A stretch of DNA of 64,000 bases from Xiphydria camelus (lineage: Eukaryota > Arthropoda > Insecta > Hymenoptera > Xiphydriidae): positions 14,764,208 to 14,828,207 of the forward strand of contig OY783193.1 of the NCBI GenBank assembly GCA_963678675.1, in the 5' to 3' direction. The notes below the pieces were generated by a model. The model searched no databases. It had not been told where the DNA came from and saw only the letters and a program-made list of their open reading frames with translations. Below are positions 57,451-64,000 of the stretch, in pieces (position 1 is the stretch's first letter; the number at the start of each line of letters is the position of its first letter). A program made the position numbers and the translations under genes.

Positions 57451-58678
57451 ACAGGGAAATAAAAGGCTAAGTTATTTTTAATCGAAATTGAGATATTGTC
57501 ACCATTTAGTGGCATTTTTATGTATCTTTAAGCTTAATATACCTTCCAGGGCAATAACAGAACAAATCAATAGTTATCCGTTATAAAAGAATACCTATAC
57601 AGGAGAAAAACTAGCTAAGATTCAAAATATAAATCTCTCTAGCACAAAACCATTAAAATTGACTAAGCTCGTTCTTCCCCTGTACTCTTCATATACAAAA
57701 ACACATATTAATTGTATAGGAAATATATGTATGTATGTACTCGTATATGTAGAACTTTTCTGCCAGGGGAGTCTTACAACGCCTTCAATCATCCCGATAA
57801 TCGCTCACGTAACACATATATTTTTACGTCGTGAGAAATATCACCGCGAAAGAGAATGCCGAGAAGCCGAAATGGTTTTCAGGGTAGTCATTCCCGCAAA
57901 GCGTAGTAGACAGCGAGGAGATTCGGCGAGTCACCGATACCGCAACCAGATTAAGGATACTCGTGCCTCCCTCCTTCTCTACCCCACTCCTCCCTTCGCC
58001 CTCGCCTCGGTTATCTTCTCGAAGACATTTTCCATGACGCGAAATCGCTTTCTTCCACGAGATATCGAAACCCGTCGCCAAACCGTAATAAAGAACTTTA
58101 GCGGGAATAAAGATAGCATTCCCGGTGGCAATTGAAGTTAACGAGACTCGAATCGACCAGAAATAAGGGGACGCGGTTGCGCGAGACTTTTTAGGTGAGA
58201 AATGATCGGCTAAATGCTACGTTATACTAAATTACGGAACTTTTCTAATGAAATTATATTGATTAAATTAATGTGTTTGTCAAGCGTTTCTTTTCAATTT
58301 ATCATTCACGCATTTATTACTTTATCTTTCAATAATATAATGGTGAGACTTCGAAATTCATTAAGAAATATGCTAGAAGTTCATTCAGCCTGTAGTTGAC
58401 GTAATATTGATAATTTATGTGGATATGATGAAATTGATATATCTTACACGATACCGACAATAAGTCAAAAAAAGTGTAAAATATAAATTGAAGGGCATAT
58501 GGATATCTCTATTCAAACCATCTATACCCAAGCGACATTTCTACAGTAGTACAAGTTTAAGAGAGGAACTTAACCGCGGTTATTTCCCTACCCGATCTAT
58601 ACTCAACCTTTAATAAATCACCATCTGATGACAAGTCTATCAGGTGGAAATCTCTCCACTGTAATATCTCTATGAAAA
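57410..58678. other. Single-copy-looking stretch, no supported gene
   Basis: A plus-strand frame of 158 codons (57659-58135) lacks an ATG start and recognisable domains, and an overlapping minus frame is also open, so coding is doubtful. The centre (57840-58140) is less AT-rich than its surroundings. It may be a piece of host DNA. Confidence 0.35.
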
Positions 58679-59759
58679 TCAAGAGACACGGTAGTGTCTC
58701 GCGGCATGTTCATTCAAGTTCGTCAGAACGACGCCGACAGCGCTGTCGTAGCGAGCGAGCACCCGTGTATCTTTACAGGAAAAATGTCTGCCCCCCCTTC
58801 ACCCCTCAAATTTTACATAGAATTTTCTCAATAAATATACGGTTATAACCAAAACTATGCTTAGTTACGCCATATAAATCGACTATTCTCTATTGATAGA
58901 GACCAGAATAAATGTTATAAGTTAAATATTAACAGAGATTCGCCCTTAGCAACGCTAAGCCACGCCCCTGCCGCCTGAAAGTCGAGAGAATCCGATTTCT
59001 CGGGCAATATATATATGTCAAAATGTCACTCTAATTCCGCCTATCTTCGGCGATAGTCGGCCATGATCGGAAATGTCTACACAGATGCGGGTACACGCAT
59101 ACGCCATCAAATGTATGTGACAGTGTGTGAGAGAATATATTCCTTGAATGTTTGGTCATGGTTTTCAAAGTGAATAAAATATTTCCATTCGCGTAACGAT
59201 TTCCCTCGCGTTTATTTCGATCCTCGGACGCCCTTGTTAATAAAAAGTGATAATTCAGTGCAATCGGAGTAATGAATCTCAATAGTGGTGAATGTGACAG
59301 ACGCTCCATATAGTTTAATAATCGTTTGTACTTTTTTCGTTTAATCGAGATAATGAACGGATGCAGTGGTATTTTTCTCTAGTTGCCTGTGCATCAAGAG
59401 CAGGAAAGGAGACGGTCTCAGAATAATTCCCATCAGATAAGTTTAATTGCCATCTGACAACTTTAACCTCACTTTCGATGGAAGGACAAATATCTTTGTG
59501 TTCATTCTATTTTTTGTTTTCACCGTCATGCGAGCATGGGGTGAATCGATGGATTCACAAATAAATTTGATGTTTCTTCTCCATCAAAGCCGTGGCAGAA
59601 GAATAGCAGATGCAATTGAATTGGATCACAATAATCAAGTAATTACTTTAACATTAGTTTTTCTCTATTGATATATTTCCTCCTTCGTTCTATATTTTAA
59701 ATAGTGAAATGCTGGATATAATTTTATTGTTTATAATCTGTTACAGAAATAAACGTGCT

Positions 59760-59995
59760 GCTATTCAATTCCACCCAGAAGGACTCCAAATCATGAGCGA
59801 ACCCGAGGGGGTTTCTTTCGAACGAGGGATCGCCCACTTGTTGTTCCAAGAACCAGCTGCATTGGTTCATTCCGCGAGTTAGATTTGCTGCCTCGAGTGC
59901 ATGGACGTGCGTCCATCCTTCAATATCTTCCCTGCCATGGTCTTGCTGATTCTAACCTCTGTTGCCACAGCCCGAATGCTCGTCGAAGGTTATTC
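59760..59995 (-). pseudogene. Tc1/mariner-type transposase remnant in CR-5
   Basis: The minus strand carries the helix-turn-helix to DDPSF segment in a frame-shifted state (CTTCGACGAGCATTCGGGC where 53495 has CGAACGAATATTCGGGC). A one- to two-base shift destroys the helix-turn-helix translation. The 3-prime side also contains the start of the next segment (ATTTGGAGTCCTTCTGGG). Confidence 0.6.
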
Positions 59996-60741
59996 CTTAT
60001 TCTTTCTAGCACAGATCTATATTATGCTGCACCTGTATTCTTCTGAGATTTCCTAAAATAATTATAAAAACCCCATATAATTCAGCCCTGACAAGTACAA
60101 TCTTATCGAGCTGTACCTTATCGAGGAGATCTTTCGATGTAATGATTCCGAAATGTTTCTATGATATTTTACAACATTCGCGAATTTATCGAGAAATATA
60201 TATTTCTAACATACGGTAGTATTCACGAATATTGCAAAATATCGCAGGAATGTTACAGAAAAGTTACTTGCAAAAACGTGCTTTGTGGGGTGTAAATGAT
60301 TATACCAGAGGCGAAGAAGAGATGAAATAAAAGTGAGGTATATGTACACTTCACGTTTGACAGGTTTGTATATAAATTGGTACTTGTGATAGTATAATAC
60401 GAAATAGGAAATATATAAATAAAGAAAAAATAATAATAAAGTAGTTACTCCATTATTGTAATCCAATTCCATTGTATCCCTTATTTTTCTCCCACGACTT
60501 TGATTGTTGATAGTGGATGGATCAGCTAATAAATTTGATTTTTATTCACTATCAACTATCAAAGTTGTGCCAGAAAAAAAAGGGATACAATGGAATTGGA
60601 TGACAGTAATGTAGTAACTACTTTATTATTATTTTTTCTTTATCGATATATTTCCTCTTTCGTATTATACTATCCCAAGTTCGAATTTATATACCGACCT
60701 GTCAAACGTGAAGTGTACATGTACCTCACTTTTATTTCATT

Positions 60742-61553
60742 AAGTATTACTGCAGAACGAGTACGTTAGAAGATTTTCATGAAGACTCACGATTTTCTCT
60801 AATGTCATCTCGTACAGGTGCAACCAAAGAGGACCTAGCTCGTGTCCTGTCCGTAAAAAGATGACTCGATGGACATCGGAGAATGTCCGGCTTGTCACGG
60901 AGCGCCTATAACCCACGGTACATTAATTGCAATACGCGCTTCTCGTTTCATTCAACTATTCCAGTGTTAAATAACTTTTACTTCTTTCAAGGTAATAACC
61001 TTTTATGAACTGTTCGTGGTAAGAGGCAGCGATCGATATTAGCGACTCGTCGTAGACAAATTCGTCTATTAAAACTAAAAGGCAATTCGGCGTACCGAAC
61101 TACTACTGCGATAATGTGCCCGAGCTCACGGTCTTTCTGCGATTAACATTAACATAATCGTGACTATGCTCGGGTGATGGGTGTTCCAAAAGAGGTAAAG
61201 TTGATACTAAACATCGGATGCTGTAAGCTGACTTGCTAGTGTATGCTTTGCAACTGGAACATCATCGCAGGAATAATTTGTCTACGATTAGTCACAATCA
61301 TTGATCGCTGCACCCTACGATGAACAGTTTGTACAAGGTAAATTCTTTGAAAGAAGTGAAAGTTATTTAAAGCAGGAATAATTGAAATGAAAAGCGCATA
61401 TTGCAATAAATGTACCGTGAGTAATAAGCGCTCGGTGACAAGTCTGACATTCTTCGATATCCATCGAGTCATCTTTTTACGGACAGGACACGAGCTAGGT
61501 CCTCTTCGGTTGCACCTGTACGAGATGACATGTCAGAGTCTGCAGTAATATTT
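60742..61553. repeat. Y palindrome in CR-5
   Basis: Arms run from TATTACTGCAGAACGAGT to the mirrored CTGCAGTAATA near 61540, meeting near 61170. The right arm shows a small deletion next to its end (TGTCAGAGTCTGCAG). Confidence 0.75.
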
Positions 61554-62391
61554 AATGAGATAAAAGTGACGTACATGTACACTTCACGTTTGACAGGTCG
61601 GTATATATAATAAATTCGAACTTGTGGGATAGTATAATACGAAAGAGGGACTATATCGATAAAGAAAAAATAATAATAAAGTAGTTACTACATTACTGTA
61701 AACCAATTCCATTGTATCCCTTATTTTTACGCCACGACTTTGATAGTTGATAGTGAATAAAAATCAAATTTATTGGCTGATCCATCCACTATCAACAATC
61801 AAAGTCGTGGCAGAAAAATAAGGAATACAATGGAATTGGATTACAGTAATGGAGTAACTACTTTAAACACTTGGAGAAACTCACCGAAGAAACCCGAATA
61901 ATTATTATCTTATCACTTTTACATTTGATTTCGAGGTTAGATGCTTCTATCTCCCGAATTGACAGCTACGCTGTGATCGGGGGGGCCTTTCTCGTGTCAC
62001 TCGTATCTTTGCGTGCACGCAACTCAGCGAAGAGACCAATCAGGATCAAGTATTCCATTGCGGTGGGGGTCCTGATTGGTCTACTCGCTAAGAAACGTAT
62101 ACGCATCTTAGCGAGTAGACCAATCAGAACCCCCACCACAACGGAATACTTGATCTGCAACAGTTAATAGATGATTTTTATTCGCATTGGCAACGTTTAT
62201 GATGATATTTGCAATAATGTTCTACTCGGACTGAAATGAGTCGTAAGGTCAGCATCGAAGCTGTAAATGATGTGGTAATAATTAAATTAAATTTATTTAC
62301 GAGTACCTAAGGGGGCGAAATTTCAGCGGTGCATGCAAAATGATTTCTTAAAACTATTCCAACGTCTCGAGTTAATATATGTAACAACATA

Positions 62392-62645
62392 TCGTCCCCT
62401 TCCTGCAAAAAGTCACTAACTAACATTTATCATCAACTGACTTAGTAGGTAGTTTCTGCTCTATAATATCGGTATTATATTTCGGTTAATGACTTTTCAT
62501 GATGCGCGCATGCTCACTTCCAACGCATTTAGCACTTACAAGTGAGTTTTACCATTTAAAGATTTAATAAAATTAAGCTACTAGGTCCAGTTAGGTGAAT
62601 TTTACAAAATATGTTAGTTAGTGACTTTTTGCAGGAAGGGGACGA
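62392..62645. mobile_element. TA-target MITE, TCGTCCCCTTCCTGC ends
   Basis: 254 bp, ends TCGTCCCCTTCCTGCAAAA, followed by AGTCACTAACTAACAT in both orientations. The other CR copies read ACAACATATATACTG without it, so the insertion is exact, with TA (or ATAT) duplicated. The interior is unique and not palindromic. Confidence 0.85.
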
Positions 62646-63037
62646 TATATACTGTCATAAGTGGTATCTTTATATGTGATGAAACAATTCGTCATGGTCA
62701 TTGGAAGAGTAGACTTAGAGAGAGTTCAAGGTAAAACGTCTTCATGGATTTCTGTAGACGACCAAAATATAAGAGAAATCCGATGGTCTGTAAATTCGAA
62801 AGCGGTATATGTTTTATTTCTCCAAAATACTAAGGCAAAGTGAAAAATATAAGGGCTCTCTAGTCTATAAATCCTTTTCAAAATATCACGAGAATAAATC
62901 AAAAGTAACGTAGTTATAATTAATTGGCTCGTATCGGTATAAAATGTGAGACTTTAATTTTGTGGTAATAAAAAGCTATTCTTCTACATGTACGTATCTT
63001 TCTCATGAATAAATTACAAAAAGTAGTGAAATCCCCC

Positions 63038-63754
63038 CACAAAAACAGATTCTCTGTAAAAAAAGGCGGCATGTTCATTCAGTGCCAACAAAAATTTATA
63101 CGTAAAATACTCTCCAAAAAAGATTTGAAATCAATTAAGATCGCCATGTTCAAAATTTATGTATTAAAAGTAAAAGGCATCATTTGAAAGGAAAATTATT
63201 GTAAATCAAGTTACTAAAAAATTCGACTAAAAAAATTTATAAAAAATTTTAATAAAAAAGAACTTGCCGCGTTTTTTCCTTCAAAATAAAAAATTCAGAC
63301 AGGATTATACTCGATATTTATGCACTTATGATTTTAAATAAATTCATGCACTTATATGATACCACCAGTATACCGAATGTCGCACGGGAAACCGATCAGG
63401 CGGGGGCCTTCTGAATTTCTCTGAATTTGATTTCGGCAGTGCAATTTATGAATCACTCTAGCACCGTCCAAGCACTACCAATTATTCGGCATAGTGGACA
63501 AAATATGAAAACTTAAACGCGGCAAGTTCTTTTTTATTAAAATTTTTTATAAATTTTTTAGTCGAATTTTTTAGTAACTTGATTTACAATAATTTTCCTT
63601 TCAAATGATGCCTTTTACTTTGAATACATAAATCTTGAACATGGCGATCTTAATTGATTTCAAATCTTTTTTGGAGAGTATTTTACGTATCAATTTTTGT
63701 TGGCACTGAATGAACATGCCGCCTTTTTTTACAGAGAATCTGTTTTTGTGGGGG
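63038..63754. repeat. C palindrome, 3-prime end of CR-5
   Basis: A fold-back block of about 717 bp with CCCACAAAAACAGATTCTC ends. The centre includes ACTTATATGATACCACCAG and AACCGATCAGGCGGGGGCC. Confidence 0.85.
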
Positions 63755-64000
63755 TATGTTACTTACAGGTAGAGATGTCACAGTGGACAGATTTCTTTCT
63801 GGTAGACTGGTTATCAGATTGTGAAATAACCGCGGAGGGTTTCTCTTATAGACTTGTACTCCCGAGGTCATGGATTCTGTCGCTGGTGACTTTTCAAAAT
63901 ATCACATTTAATCATACTGACCAATGAATAATTAATTATCGTGGCTTCATTAGACAAGGCAAAGGCCGCTATAGCTAATGAAGATATGAAATTTTCCTCA
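63755..64000. other. Window edge: part of a CACCCTG-type MITE-like sequence
   Basis: From about 63872 the sequence GGATTCTGTCGCTGGTGAC, then TTTTCAAAATATCAC and CCAATGAATAATTAATT, is similar to the arm and centre of the MITE at 15521-15733. It continues out of the window. Confidence 0.45.

Larger units (their letters stand above)
58679..63754 (+). mobile_element. Composite repeat CR-5, most complete copy
   Basis: Starts TCAAGAGACACGG after an A and ends GTTTTTGTGGGGG before a T, the same two ends as CR-1. Blocks: D 58679-59545, X 59560-60741 with a transposase remnant, Y 60742-61553, an X-derived hairpin segment 61556-61865, E 61975-62165, Cf 62290-63037 (with a MITE at 62392-62645), C 63038-63754. 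No intact gene. At about 5.1 kb this is the clearest view of unit structure. Confidence 0.8.

Noticed and set aside
57659..58135. Plus-strand open frame of 158 codons
   Set aside because: Starts at a non-ATG codon, has no recognisable domain, and an overlapping minus-strand frame is equally open.
1..64000. Palindromes as sequencing or assembly fold-back artefacts
   Set aside because: Arms carry many substitutions and independent insertions (for example the MITE at 8036 and CR-1 at 779), which artefactual mirroring would not produce.

Overview
This is eukaryotic, almost certainly insect DNA (a hymenopteran would fit, but that is a guess). It is AT-rich, has GT-AG introns, and contains Transib, Helitron, THAP and Tc1/mariner-type sequences. 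I see no convincing host gene. Nearly all of the 64 kb is transposable elements, most of them long palindromes (fold-back elements) nested inside each other.

The backbone is a composite repeat, here called CR, present five times: 779-6926 (minus), 22493-28090 (plus), 33385-42524 (plus), 48563-56689 (minus) and 58679-63754 (plus). In plus orientation its blocks run D (starts TCAAGAGACACGG), X (palindromes holding decayed Tc1/mariner-type transposase), Y (palindrome), E (palindrome, in the plus copies), Cf, and C (palindrome ending GTTTTTGTGGGGG). A preserved empty site inside a larger palindrome shows that one CR entered precisely between A and T without target duplication.

Between the CR copies: 1-778 plus 6927-8946 is a long inverted duplication with fragments of a PIN-like nuclease family. 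9184-10457 and 47254-48446 are Helitron copies carrying a 129-bp tandem repeat. 10585-13160 has MITEs (short palindromic DNA elements), a transposon-protein exon and tRNA-like pol III boxes. 13190-16110 is an inverted structure with about 19 copies of TGTTGSCAACA. 16740-20300 is a run of palindromic MITEs. 28970-31137 has two DNA elements full of short iterated motifs. 43363-46066 is a 2.7-kb inverted-repeat element with a TAA target duplication, carrying the C-terminal end of a PIN-like gene.

The best-preserved gene is an uninterrupted 630-codon Transib (RAG1-family) transposase at 35973-37865, minus strand. Its element (35675-39508) has CACAGTG ends, an exact CGTCG target duplication, and one end with a 12-bp and the other with a 22-23-bp spacer before an A-rich nonamer, like antigen-receptor recombination signals. 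It sits inside a palindromic MITE that itself sits in CR-3. A second notable element (54984-56348) carries a THAP-domain gene broken by a MITE. The genes do not form a pathway; what unites the window is transposition, nesting and inverted duplication.
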